NCBI GenBank assembly: GCA_030247855.1
Contig: JAPDRN010000013.1
Location: forward strand, 124,001 to 188,000
Reading direction: 5' to 3'
Origin: Knufia peltigerae
Lineage: Eukaryota > Ascomycota > Eurotiomycetes > Chaetothyriales > Trichomeriaceae
DNA length: 64,000 nucleotides
Position numbers and translations under genes: made by a program. The notes below the pieces were generated by a model. The model saw only the letters and a program-made list of their open reading frames with translations, did no database searches and was not told the origin of the DNA. This document shows, piece after piece, positions 53,694 to 63,723 of this stretch (the first letter of the stretch is position 1; every line of letters begins with the position of its first letter).

Positions 53694-54971
53694 TCACTTC
53701 CCTCCTGGCCTAGGAGCTTGTTTCTTTTCTTGGTCCGCATTGCGCGATTTCCAAGCCGTGCGAATATCATTGGCGTTCGAAAGCAGATCATCTTCCGTGA
53801 TGTGATCCTCGATAGACTCAATGACGCTTTGATAAGTGGTGACGTGGTTGGCGTCAGTCTTGTCGTCGCGAAATCGGTGAAAGCGCCAACGCCTTGTCTG
53901 GCCCGAGCCATTTGTAGCTTCATTTGCATGTGCATTGACGTTCTCACCGTTCATACCATCGGATGAGTCGGTGCTCGCCATATCTTTGGTGAGATCTTCT
54001 TGATAGCACTCGACGATAATATCTTGCAAAGGCTTCCTTCGTGCCTTCCAATCTTCCCACTCGGAGGGCATCACGTGCAGGTCGCCGACGTGCGCATAGT
54101 CTGCACCGTTGCCGTGGTAGATGTATAGACCGAACCGAACTGGGAGGGCATCGTAATCCATTTGTGGAGATCGGTCGGGGTCCTCGTTGTCAGGTTCATA
54201 CGTGGCCCATTCGATGTGCATTAGAAAGTCGACCGTGTTTTCCTCCGGCGGCTTCCACTTGAGAATGTGCTCGTCCGTCCCGAACTTGTACGGTGTGTTT
54301 TTACATGTGAAGATCAGGCCGTCGTTGCCATGTAACTTCTTGACCCGGGGGATGATGTCCTTGAACATTTTTTCCAAGGCATAGCTGAACTCGGTGGCCT
54401 TGTCTTCGATGACGAAGGCTTGGTGGATTGACGGATCCTGTTTCAGCATGGCGTGGTAGGGCTTGAGCACGTATGACTTGCAGTAGGCGAGGCGCTTGTC
54501 CAGAGGTCTCTGCATCAGGCTGTTTCCATCAAGGACGAGGCAGTCGAAGATCAGGAACTTCACCACCGGCGGTTTGTCGGGGTACTGGTCTTCGACCAAC
54601 TCGCCATCGAGGATGGTGTCTGTATGGAAACGTTTGAATGTCGGGTCTTCGTGGTGAGGAAAGTGTAGGCCAGGGACATAGTAGTAATCGTTCTTCCGGT
54701 CGATCAGGTAGTGGATGTCTCGTTCGCCGTCTCGAGTAAGATACATCAGGTAGCGCATGCCATCCGTCTTTTCACACACGTAGTAGTCCTCTCTTTTCAG
54801 TTCTGTGATGTGTTTGGCCGCGAACGACACTGGTTGGGCGCCAGGAAAGTTCCTGTTTCTGCGACCCAGTAGTTCTGCAACCTCTCCTTGAAACTGGCGT
54901 TGGAGGTCATGACCAGCCCATCGTCCGCCGACACGAGCAATCAGCGAACCCGGGTCCATATGAGAATCCAT
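53694..54971 (-). CDS. ceg1: mRNA capping enzyme guanylyltransferase subunit (Ceg1)
   Basis: An intronless 425-aa protein with ATG at 54971. Nucleotidyltransferase motifs appear in order: motif I CEKTDGMRY with the GMP-accepting Lys at residue 68 (yeast Ceg1 Lys70), motif III DTILDGELVED, motif IIIa KFLIFDCLVLDG, motif IV NDGLIFTCKNTPYKFG and motif V ILKWKPPEENTVDF. An OB-fold region follows (WEDWKARRKPLQDIIVE). As in other fungi, the triphosphatase is absent from this protein and must be a separate subunit. It adds the GMP cap to nascent RNA polymerase II transcripts in the nucleus. Confidence 0.96.
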   Translation of the reverse strand: MDSHMDPGSLIARVGGRWAGHDLQRQFQGEVAELLGRRNRNFPGAQPVSFAAKHITELKREDYYVCEKTDGMRYLMYLTRDGERDIHYLIDRKNDYYYVPGLHFPHHEDPTFKRFHTDTILDGELVEDQYPDKPPVVKFLIFDCLVLDGNSLMQRPLDKRLAYCKSYVLKPYHAMLKQDPSIHQAFVIEDKATEFSYALEKMFKDIIPRVKKLHGNDGLIFTCKNTPYKFGTDEHILKWKPPEENTVDFLMHIEWATYEPDNEDPDRSPQMDYDALPVRFGLYIYHGNGADYAHVGDLHVMPSEWEDWKARRKPLQDIIVECYQEDLTKDMASTDSSDGMNGENVNAHANEATNGSGQTRRWRFHRFRDDKTDANHVTTYQSVIESIEDHITEDDLLSNANDIRTAWKSRNADQEKKQAPRPGGK

Positions 54972-55630
54972 CTTTCAAGTCCGTGATCGAGGTGGAGACG
55001 TGTTCAAGGCATCATAAGAGGCATGAGGATGAAGTTTGGTGCGGTTCTGAGTGGCAGGAGGCAGAAGGAAATCCAAAGATGAGGAGATGTGGGACGGTGG
55101 AAATTTAGAGAGAAGAATGGTTTTTTGTGTAAATCGATCGTCAAATGTATTGAATTGTGTGGACTGTTGAACAAGGGATACAAACACTTTCGAGGGTGAG
55201 GCTGGCCTTGTGTCTGTGTCTTGTGTTTGCCCGCACTGCGTTTCCCACCGAAAAGTACAGGTCACGTGGATACGAGCATACTTAGTCAGCACGATGCTTG
55301 AGGAATGATGCCCCTAGGCCTTTTACTGAATCCCTACCAGATGTAGTAACCCAACTTTCCTCTTTAAGCGATTGATGAGGGTTTTGCTCAGCCAACAATG
55401 ACTGAACGAATATTTAGGAAAAGAATTGGGGATTGATGCCTGGGGATAGACACGTGGGCCTACTGAAAATGGTAACCTAGCCTTCCTCTTTAAGCGATTT
55501 GAGAGCGATCTGCTCAGCCAGCAAGACATTAATGCCTAAACATCATGGCTGGGTGTATGCCTGAGGATGGATGCCCCATACCGAGTACCACCTTCTAATA
55601 CTTTAGGTACGGAGTGCGTCCATTTCCCCC
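54972..55630. other. Intergenic region upstream of the capping enzyme
   Basis: 659 bp between the Ceg1 start (-) and the amidase end (-). The distal part is the imperfect duplication described separately. A one-mismatch copy of the TACGGAGTA motif (TACGGAGTG) is at 55608-55616. Confidence 0.45.
55341..55580. repeat. Imperfect direct duplication, two units of about 120 bp
   Basis: Copy 1 begins near 55341 and copy 2 near 55467. Shared blocks include TTCCTCTTTAAGCGATT (55357 and 55483), TGCTCAGCCA and ATGCCTGNGGAT (55436 and 55557). The offset is 121-126 bp, so the units differ by small indels. On the minus strand the frame reads a repeated CWLS-x7-NRLKRK motif, but this is unlikely to be a gene. 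Confidence 0.8.
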
Positions 55631-57378
55631 CTATTTTCTACCCAGAGCCTTCTCGATCTCTACCAGTGCGGCAAGGACCTTCTCATCATAGCTTCTTCTT
55701 CCAATGATCTGCAGACTGACCGGTGCGTCCAAGTACTTCTCCGGTGAGTACATCTCGTACACAAATTTATCCTCTGCGTTCTTGGGCACGTAGTCAAGAT
55801 CCTTTTTGTCCTTTTCCTGGTCAACGGTGGTCACTGGGAACACGGCACCGGGGTAGTCTAATAGATTCCAGGTAGAAGTATAACCCCAGTATCGCGACTG
55901 TTCGTGAGGAGTTGCTGCGCCAAAGGAAGGTGGGCAGAGGATGACATCTACCTCTCGGCCATCGTCTTTACCTGTCTCTGTCCAAGCACGCGCGTACCGC
56001 TCTCGGTATGCGTCTCTTTCAGCAACAAGCTAGAAGAAAATATCAGCCATCCAAAGTCACGAAAGCGGGGATTATTGAGAAAAAACCGACCTTCCACAAT
56101 TCATGCATGTTGTAGTTCTTCGCCGCCGGTTGTTCATGGATGATGAACTTGGTTAGAGGCAGTATTGGTTCGCCGGCCTCCTCTATCCTACCAAGAGTCT
56201 CAGCTCCTCCGTCAGGCCAGTAGAGACCTGCAGTGATTTCCCAATTTTTCTTATGGTCTAATTTCGTGCAGTCCCACTCGACCACTTCCATACCTGCAGC
56301 CTTGCACGCTTCGGATACTTCCTTCAAGGCCCGTATCATTGGTGGATGGGGCTTGACAACACCGTCCCACCACTGTACAGCAATCTTCAAAGGCTTTGTG
56401 AACTGGTAAGGAGTCCACACCTTGGCAGTGAGGCCAGGATCAAGTCTCCACGGTTTCGCGGCTAGGGCGACCTTCATGAACAGCTCCAGCGAGTCACGAT
56501 TTGTAGCCATGGGTCCCAGAGTCGAGTGGATGGTTTCCTTGCCAATCATGTGAGTTCTCTGACCACTCGACGGAAGACGTTTCGTGGTTGGTCTATTGAT
56601 CTGTCAGTCACGCAGTTCTCGTCCGCCGGAAGTCTTCATACTTGAAACCATATATGCCAGTATGCGCAGCTGGACATCGAATACTGCCACCGATGTCTCC
56701 CCCAACACCGAGCACGCTACCTCGAAAGCCGATCAAAGCCGACTCGCCTCCACTGCTCCCTCCCGGTGTCAAGTTCCGATTGTAAGGGTTGACCGTCCTG
56801 CCATAGATGTTGGATTCTGTCTCGAGGTGCATGATGGTTTGCGGCTGCGTCGTTCTGGCGAAGAAAACACATCCGGCGTCATACAAGATGTCATAAAGCA
56901 GGATAGACCCTTGAGGCATTCCGATCCAAGCGACGTAAGAGGCGTTGGCAACCCCATTCTTGGACTTGGAGCCATGGTGCTCTTTGGTACTGATGGGCAA
57001 TCCGTGAAGTGGTCCCAGGGGTTCTGGCAAAGAGTCGAGGTATCGTGCTCGCTCGATAGCCTCATCCCAGAGAAGCTCAGTCAAACAGTTGGTTGCGTGC
57101 TGGGCCAGGGCTGCTCGTCGCAGAAAGGCCCTTGTAACTTCTTCTGATGAGAGTTCTCGACTTTGTAGCTTTGCTAGCAATTCGATCGCAGACTTTCCCG
57201 TGAGTTCGAGTTCTCGTGGGGTCAGGATGGCCTGAGCAAGTCCCTGCGAGTTTTGCGGAAGCTTATCTGGCAACCCTTGTAGAGGAGGATCAACGCGTGC
57301 AACCGAGTCGTCGCGAATCTTCCTCGGTATCTTTACCTTTTCTTCCCAAGGCTGCTTGACTCCGGTATTTGTAGCCAT
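55631..57378 (-). CDS. Amidase-signature enzyme, fungal acetamidase (AmdS) type
   Basis: Three exons in minus-strand order: 57378-56642, 56592-56091 and 56029-55631, giving 545 aa, close to AmdS (548 aa). Introns are 49 bp (donor GTATGA, branch CTGAC) and 61 bp (donor GTCGGT, weaker). The Ser-Ser-Lys triad is visible: Lys132 in ISTKEHHG, the cis-Ser in PGGSSGGES (208/209) and the nucleophile Ser232 in GGSIRCPAA. The N-terminus has RKIRDDSVARVDPP and ILTPRELELTGKSAIEL, as in fungal general amidases. It hydrolyses amides to acid and ammonium for nitrogen use; acetamide is the classical substrate, but specificity cannot be read from sequence. It is probably cytosolic. Confidence 0.94.
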
Positions 57379-58231
57379 GGCCGCACTATCGCTCGGTCTG
57401 TTGGTCTATATCGAATTGATCGTCACTCACAGGCGTCTACGAATAAGAAATGAAAGAACACGAACAACTTGTAATCTGTCTAGTAACCGGGGTATCGAAG
57501 AAGAGTACACGTGACGGATATGGCCGCTTTGTCTCGGTTTAGTCGGTAGAACTGCCGGTAAACTGGGGTTGTTGTAGCAGCAGATATAGACCCTCTTATA
57601 CCAGAGTTGCGTGTGGTAGAGCTAGAGTCAATCAGGCAGGTACAGGCTACCCGGTGCATTTGTATTGGTCTCACCAGGCCGGTCAACACGTGCCTCACTC
57701 TCCATCAGAGCTTTAGGAAATAAGTTACCATTCGAATGCGAGTTCGAGAGACCCTAGTAGTTCCTTTCAACTCGGCCAATATGTCTGATGTCGCCGAAAC
57801 CTGTTACTATCTCAATGAGTACTCCGTACGGTACCTCGGTAATCCTCCAAGAGAATGGCTTAGTCAGGATATATTCAGTCACGTGCGATATTCGCTAAAG
57901 TTGCCTATCTTCGAACCCGTGGGGATGTCTCCCTGCGCCTCCAGTTCTAAGGCGTGTTTGTATGGACGACCGCGAGTCACGAATCATTAATTGAATGCGC
58001 CCATCGAATTTACAGTCAAGGCAAACGGCAGGCACACTTCTGTAGTTGCCTATCATGTCGAGAACCATCAGAACCGTTTGAAACTCCATCTCGATCGCCT
58101 TTTTATCCATGAGAATCTGCACATCGTCCACGCTGTTTCGTGGTTTCCGACAAATGCGATTGGTATCATCTCCTCTATCACAATAGTGGCCGTCCTTTAT
58201 CTTCTCAACACCCTCCCCCGCGAGCTCCAAG
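57379..58231. other. Divergent promoter region, amidase / Sgf73
   Basis: 853 bp between two divergent starts. An exact TACTCCGTA is at 57820-57828, extended to the near-palindrome GTACTCCGTACGGTAC. Short frames here show no family resemblance. Confidence 0.45.
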
Positions 58232-59452
58232 ATGAGCAGTCTCATCGCCGCCTCCGGCTACAAATTCAGCAAGGCCGATAGAAAGTTGGGCAAGAAAAAG
58301 CTGAAATCACAGAAGCAGATCAAGAAGGACAGTGAGACGAATGGCATGATTTCCTTTACAGTGGCGGCCGTGCAAACACTAACACGATACACGCAGGCAT
58401 TAAAAATGGCTCTTCTCAAGCCCCTTCGCCGGTCATGCCCAAGTTCGACGAAGAAACCATGGCCAACTTTCCCAGCGGCAAACCAGAGCCTCTCGACACG
58501 CTGGTTTGTAAGCATTGCAAGAAAGCGATCTTAAAGCGTACGGCCAAGGGACATGTCGCTTTATGTCTCAAGACCAAACAAGAGAAGGCGCGCAAGAAGA
58601 AAGAGGCACGCGAGGCAGCGCAGAGAGCCAAAGAACGAGCCGAAAGAGCTGACGATGATGATGACGACGACGACGAGTCGAAAGCCGGCGATCGCAAGGC
58701 GAACGCAGAAGACGATAAAAAGGGTAAAAAGCGGAAAGCTGACGGTGATGATGACAAGGAGCCGAAAAAGAAGAAAACCAAAAAAGAAGAGGCCAAGGCC
58801 AAGGCACCCAAGCCTAAAGGCCCTGTGGATGTTGAGAAGCAGTGCGGTGTTATTTTGCCGAACGGTGCTCAGTGCGCGAGAAGTCTGACTTGCAAATCGC
58901 ATAGTATGGGTGCTAAGCGGGCGGTTCCGGGCAGGAGCCTGCCTTATGATATGTTGCTGGCGGCGTATCAGAAGAAGAATCAAGCACGACAGCAGAGTAA
59001 GTGTTCGCAGCGTCTTCATGGTATATGGCGGTCGCTGACATGTTTGTGTTAAAGAAGCAGCAATTGACGCGAATGCACCGGCTCTCCTGGACGACGATAT
59101 TGATCCGGCACTGGCTGGCCCAGTCGATTCTGACGAGGAAAAAGATGCGGTCATGTCAGCAATAGCAAGGAGTCTGGCAAATCCTCAACCACTGGTTACG
59201 CACTCTTTAATACCACGAAGGCGGCAATACCAAATGGTTCGATTCCGAGAGCAACTTTCCAATGCGATGAGCGGGAATAGAGGCGCAGGCTTATTCAGTG
59301 TGCCAGCCGAAGCTGCCAGGATCACGATCCCGGGATCTGCAACAAATGAGTCCTTTCCACAATCAATGAGTGCTTCATCTGCACCGACTGGAGTCGGTAT
59401 GGCTCAACCGGGTCTGCGAACGCCTCGGAAGGCCTCCATCGATGTATCATGA
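58232..59452 (+). CDS. sgf73: SAGA complex subunit Sgf73 (ataxin-7 / SCA7 domain)
   Basis: Predicted exons are 58232-58331, 58397-58996 and 59055-59452 (about 365 aa). Introns are 65 and 58 bp with CTAAC and CTGAC branch sites; phases agree. The start at 58232 is the least certain point. An N-terminal zinc finger reads LVCKHCKKAILKRTAKGHVALC, which in yeast anchors Sgf73 in the deubiquitinase module. A Lys/Asp-rich linker (including eight Asp in a row) follows. The SCA7 domain is clear: CGVILPNGAQCARSL, then CKSHSMGAKRAVPGR and SLPYDMLLAAYQKKN. The C-terminal exon is polar. Sgf73 links the H2B deubiquitinase module to SAGA and supports transcription and mRNA export. Confidence 0.9.
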
Positions 59453-59922
59453 ACAGTCTTTTGACGCAAAGGAGAAGCTTACAGAGGATCATTGATGATC
59501 AAGGCAGAAACGATCTACAGCGGTCATGACTAAGTGGTGATGGCAATGTCCAGGGTGATTCTTCAACCAAAGACCGTCCCAGACATCACCAGCACATTGT
59601 ACAATCCCTAAGTATGAGATTCGATGAGGGCGTTCACTCAGACGTCCATCATCCTGATCACCGAGAAGGACATGACCGGATTGAGGGACCTATTCCAAAC
59701 GCCAATCAAGACTCATGGGTGTAACAGAAGCACTTTCTGCTCACCCCATCCCCCAACAGGGTATTCTCTCGTTGGCCTTTGGCGCTCACGGTGAGAGCGA
59801 CATGATACTCCTTTTAGATATCAGGAGTACTTGGGTGGAATTCCAACCATTTTTGTATATGGACGTTCCCATCTGAAGGGAAAGCCATACTGCTACACTA
59901 TCCGATATCGTTCAGGCGAAGC
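59453..59922. other. Convergent intergenic region
   Basis: 470 bp between the ends of Sgf73 (+) and the ketoacyl-ACP synthase (-). Nothing notable was seen. Confidence 0.45.
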
Positions 59923-61675
59923 CTAGGTATATTCCTTGAAGCAAAGGCTAGCATTTGTTCCACCAAAGCCAAAACTATTGGTGAGGGCAACTTGAACATT
60001 GGCCTGTTGTGCGGTATTGGCAACATAGTTGCAATTGAAGCCTTTGTCGGGCGAGACGAGATTTATCGTCGGAGGGATGACCTTCTGAGAATAAATGTGT
60101 CTGTTAAAATGGCAATGCCCCAATGTACAACTCGTAGTTTCAAGTGTGAATGAATGATCAAGGGGGGGGGTTGACATACCTCGTGTATTGTTAGTATAGT
60201 GAAGAGGGCCTCTACGGCACCGGCGGCGCCCAAAAGATGACCGATGGCGCCCTTTGTGCTGCTGAGGGTGACTTCGGACGACTTTTGCCTCCCTTGTTCC
60301 CCGAGCATGAGAGTCTCGATCGCCTTGTTTTCTGCGGCGTCCCCCAGAGGGGTCGAGGTCGCGTGGGCGTTGACGTAGTCGACGGCGGAAGGGGGGAGTT
60401 GAGCCTGCCGCAGAGCTTTCTTCATCGCGAGAAGGGGTCCCCTCCCGTCTTCTCTGGGTGCAGTGAGGTGGTGGGCGTCTGCCGAGTTGCCGTAACCCAC
60501 GAGTTCGGCGTAGATCCGGGCACCTCTGGATTTGGCACGTTCGAGTTCCTGTGGGACACAGAAAAGGAGAGGACCATGTCAGTGGACAGTGGTAGAAATG
60601 GAGTCCAGTTGCAATGGTAGGATGGTGACTAACCTCTAGCACGACGCAAGCGGCGCCTTCGCCAATCACGAACCCGTCTCGATCCTTGTCAAATGGTCTT
60701 GAGGATGCACGAGGCTCGTCGTTGAACGCGGTGGCCAGACTACGGGATCTGGCGAAACCGCCCAGGGCGAGCGGATGGATACAGGCTTCGGCTCCCCCGG
60801 CGATCATGACATCCGCTTCGCCCGACTTGATAAATCGTGAAGCGTCGCCCAGGGAATGTGCTCCCGTCGTACATGCCGTGGTCACGGCGTGGTTGGGGCC
60901 CTGTAGACCATATTTCATTGATATGTGTCCCGCTCCAAGGTTGATGAGGAGGCGTGGAACGAACAGGGGATGGATTTTGCGGTATTGTTTCTGTTCAGAC
61001 AATCAAAGGAAGGATATTGTCAGTCTCGGTCTCTCTCTCTCTCTCTCTCTCTCTCCCTCTCCCCCACCCCAGGGATTTCCACCGAACTGAGGCGGTGATA
61101 TTGGTGGTTTGCTTACTTGTTGAGCATAAGCCACTGAAGTATCGTATAGCTCTTCAAGGTTACCGATACCAGAACCAAGACATACACCAGTCATTTCAGG
61201 GTCAAGACCTTTTCCGTCCTCGAACCCGGCATCTTTGAGAGCTTCAGATGAAGCTGCCAGACCGTATTGCGCAAACTTTGCCGTCTGTCTGAGTTCCTGG
61301 ACAGTCTTGTTCAGCGAGTGGCCTTGCAGCAAACGCCGGATTCTATCGAGGGACCAAGCAGGGTCTGTCTTACTGTAGGTGTGACGTGGTCTTTGGCCTG
61401 CCAGGATCCCTTTTGTGAAGTGTCGACGGGAACTAGACCTGCAACTTGACTCGGGATGGCTTTGAATTCATCACCCAGGTGTCTGGTCGTGACGATGCCA
61501 CATTCACCATTGATGAGGCGTTGCCATGTTTGACGGACGCCTTTGTTGTCGACGATTAGTTATTTGATCAGACGTTGTAGGTGTAAGGGCGTGTGAAATG
61601 TAGTGTGGTGTATGCATACATACCAACTCCCAAGGGCGTCACAGCTCCCAATCCAGTCACCACCACTCTGCGCAT
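59923..61675 (-). CDS. cem1: 3-oxoacyl-[acyl-carrier-protein] synthase, mitochondrial type II FAS (Cem1-like)
   Basis: Six exons in minus-strand order: 61675-61624, 61540-61374, 61296-61117, 60990-60634, 60548-60180 and 60084-59923, giving 428 aa. All introns are GT-AG and phases agree. The protein starts MRRVVVTGLGAVTPLGVG, the conserved KAS N-terminus, so no cleavable presequence is evident before it; the same start is common in fungal homologues. The active site is complete: Cys173 in TTACTTGAHSLG, His314 in NAHATSTPLGD and His356 in KGAIGHLLGAAG. A Gly-rich C-terminal motif NSFGFGGTNAS follows. It is a stand-alone condensing enzyme of the type II pathway, which makes octanoate for lipoic acid in mitochondria, unlike the large cytosolic FAS. 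Confidence 0.93.
61030..61054. repeat. (CT)12 microsatellite
   Basis: A dinucleotide run within the 126-bp third intron of the ketoacyl-ACP synthase gene. Confidence 0.95.
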
Positions 61676-62176
61676 CGCATCGCATCGTCTATTCTTGACA
61701 AGAGGAAACCGAGTATGAGCCGTCAATACGATCAATCCGGTAACCGACTCCGAAGAGACCAATAGTTCTCGTTATGTCTGTTTGAACTGTCATAGTCAGC
61801 AAAAAAACAACAAATGTGACCCGGAGATTCCCGCCTCTTTTTGGAACTCGCTGACACCTTCACTTTTTATTTTTCTTTGCCTCCCGCACACACCACCATC
61901 AACCACTCGCCAATTGGAAGATCCAGGTCCACGCCCTTTTTTTGTACACACCATCGAATGACATGCCAGAATTCAAGGATCAAGTAATCGATAGGGTCTC
62001 TCCTTCTGCCGATTGATACCTCGTACATACAAAAGATGGAGATATTTTTCTCGTTTTAGGTATTTACTTATCACTTGTTCCTTGTTCCTCTCATCACGAC
62101 GGTCATCTTTCTTTATATTCAACGCCCGACGTACTGTCCAGAGTGAGTGAGGACATCAGTCCCATCCGTCGACAAG
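61676..62176. other. Divergent promoter region, ketoacyl-ACP synthase / agmatinase-like gene
   Basis: 501 bp between two divergent starts, with T-rich tracts at 61860-61885 and 61935-61945. Immediately upstream of the synthase ATG are two further ATG codons, out of frame, in a CGATG repeat. No other gene was recognised. Confidence 0.45.
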
Positions 62177-63723
62177 ATGAGGTTCTCATCTTTGACGCTC
62201 TCGACTTTCGCCGCTCTCCTCCAGTACAGCAGTGCATCATTTTATGATAACCCCAAGGTCGAAATTCGATCTGAGAAGGAAATTCCTCTTGACGAATTGA
62301 AGGCAAAATGGGACTTTGATGTAAGTTCTTTTCTGTCTATCTATTTGCTTGCATTGAAAAGAAATGGCCAAGAGATATGGCTTCTCGGGTGGAAAAGAAA
62401 GAACTATGCACTTCGAAGAACATGGATATTAAGTCTATCCCAATACATGTAGTGGTCATTCTCCGGCATCTCGACATTCGGCCATCTTAAGCATGTCAAA
62501 TGCCTCACGGCACCGTACGAGCCTTTCGACATTGGTATTCTCGGAGCTCCCTTTGACACTGCCGTGAGCTACCGACCTGGTGAGTACACACTTTCTCCTG
62601 GTCAACGATATCAGAACAGTCCATTTCCGGTTGCTTGCTATACATCTCGAAAATTGTGACGATCTATCGCACCTCTCTACATTGCGTACGTGTCTTACTA
62701 ACACCACCCATCCAAGGCGCTCGATTCGGCCCACGAGCTATCCGTGCGGCGTCCGCTCGTCAAACCTCTTTCCGAGGATTCAACCACCGCGCGGGCATGA
62801 ACCCATACCAGTCGTGGGCGTCGATCCTCGATTGCGGTGACATCCCCGTCACGCCCTTCGACAACGCCCTGGCCCTGCACCAGATGACCACGGCCTACAC
62901 CGAACTCATCTCCCGCCGGCCTCTGTCCTACACCAACCCGCCCTCCCACACCCACCCGAAACTCATCTCGCTCGGCGGCGACCACAGCATCGCGCTCGCG
63001 GCTCTGCGGGCCCTCGAGAAGGTGCACCGACGGCCCATCGCCGTCCTCCACTTCGACGCCCACCTCGACACGTGGCACCCGGGCGCGTACCCGTCGGTGT
63101 GGTCGACGACCCCGACGCAGGCCGACTTCACCCACGGCACCATGTTCTGGGTGGCGTCCGAGGAGGGCCTGATCGCCAACGGCTCGTCGGTGCACGCGGG
63201 CCTGCGGACCCGCCTGTCGGGCAACGAGTGGGGGGACTACGACAACGACGAGCGGCAGGGGTTCCTGCGGATCGAGGCCGACGACATCGACGCCGTGGGG
63301 GTCTCCGGGATCATCGAGCTCATCATGGAGCGCATGGGCACCGAGACGCCCGTCTACCTCAGCGTCGACATCGACGTCATCGACCCGGGCCTCGCCCCGG
63401 GCACCGGCACCCCGGAACCGGGGGGCTGGACGACGCGCGAGCTCATCGCCATCCTGAGGGGCATCGAGGGCCTCAACGTCGTCGGGGCCGACGTCGTCGA
63501 GGTCGCGCCTGCGTACGACGGCATGGGGGAGGCCACCGCCCTCGCGGGCGCCCAGGTCGCCTACGAGATCCTCACGAGCATGGTCAGGCGCGGCCTGCGC
63601 GAGCGCGGCGAGGACGTCGTCCTGGCCAAACCCGGCAACTCCAAGATCCTGGAAAAGGCGAAGCAAAAGGCCATGGCCAATGGCAAGGTCAAGCCCGACA
63701 CCAAGGCCAAGGACGAACTTTGA
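62177..63723 (+). CDS. Agmatinase-like ureohydrolase with signal peptide
   Basis: Predicted exons are 62177-62320, 62453-62579 and 62717-63723 (425 aa). Introns are 132 and 137 bp; the second has a CTAAC branch site, and phases agree. The N-terminus MRFSSLTLSTFAALLQYSSAS is a signal peptide. Ureohydrolase metal ligands are present: His in GGDHSIAL, Asp and His in FDAHLDTWHPG (about 204-208) and Asp-x-Asp in SVDIDVIDPGLAPGTGTPEP. DIGILGAPFDTAVSYRPGARFGPRAIR also matches the agmatinase/guanidinobutyrase group. The reaction is likely hydrolysis of a guanidino compound to urea and an amine, in a dinuclear Mn site. The signal peptide suggests secretion or a vacuolar location. Exon 3 is extremely GC-rich, unlike exons 1 and 2. 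The exact substrate is unknown. Confidence 0.93.

Noticed and set aside
62698..63666. 322-aa minus-strand frame across the agmatinase-like exon 3
   Set aside because: Explained by GC-rich codon bias; no domain or start context. The base-composition shift itself is reported as a finding.
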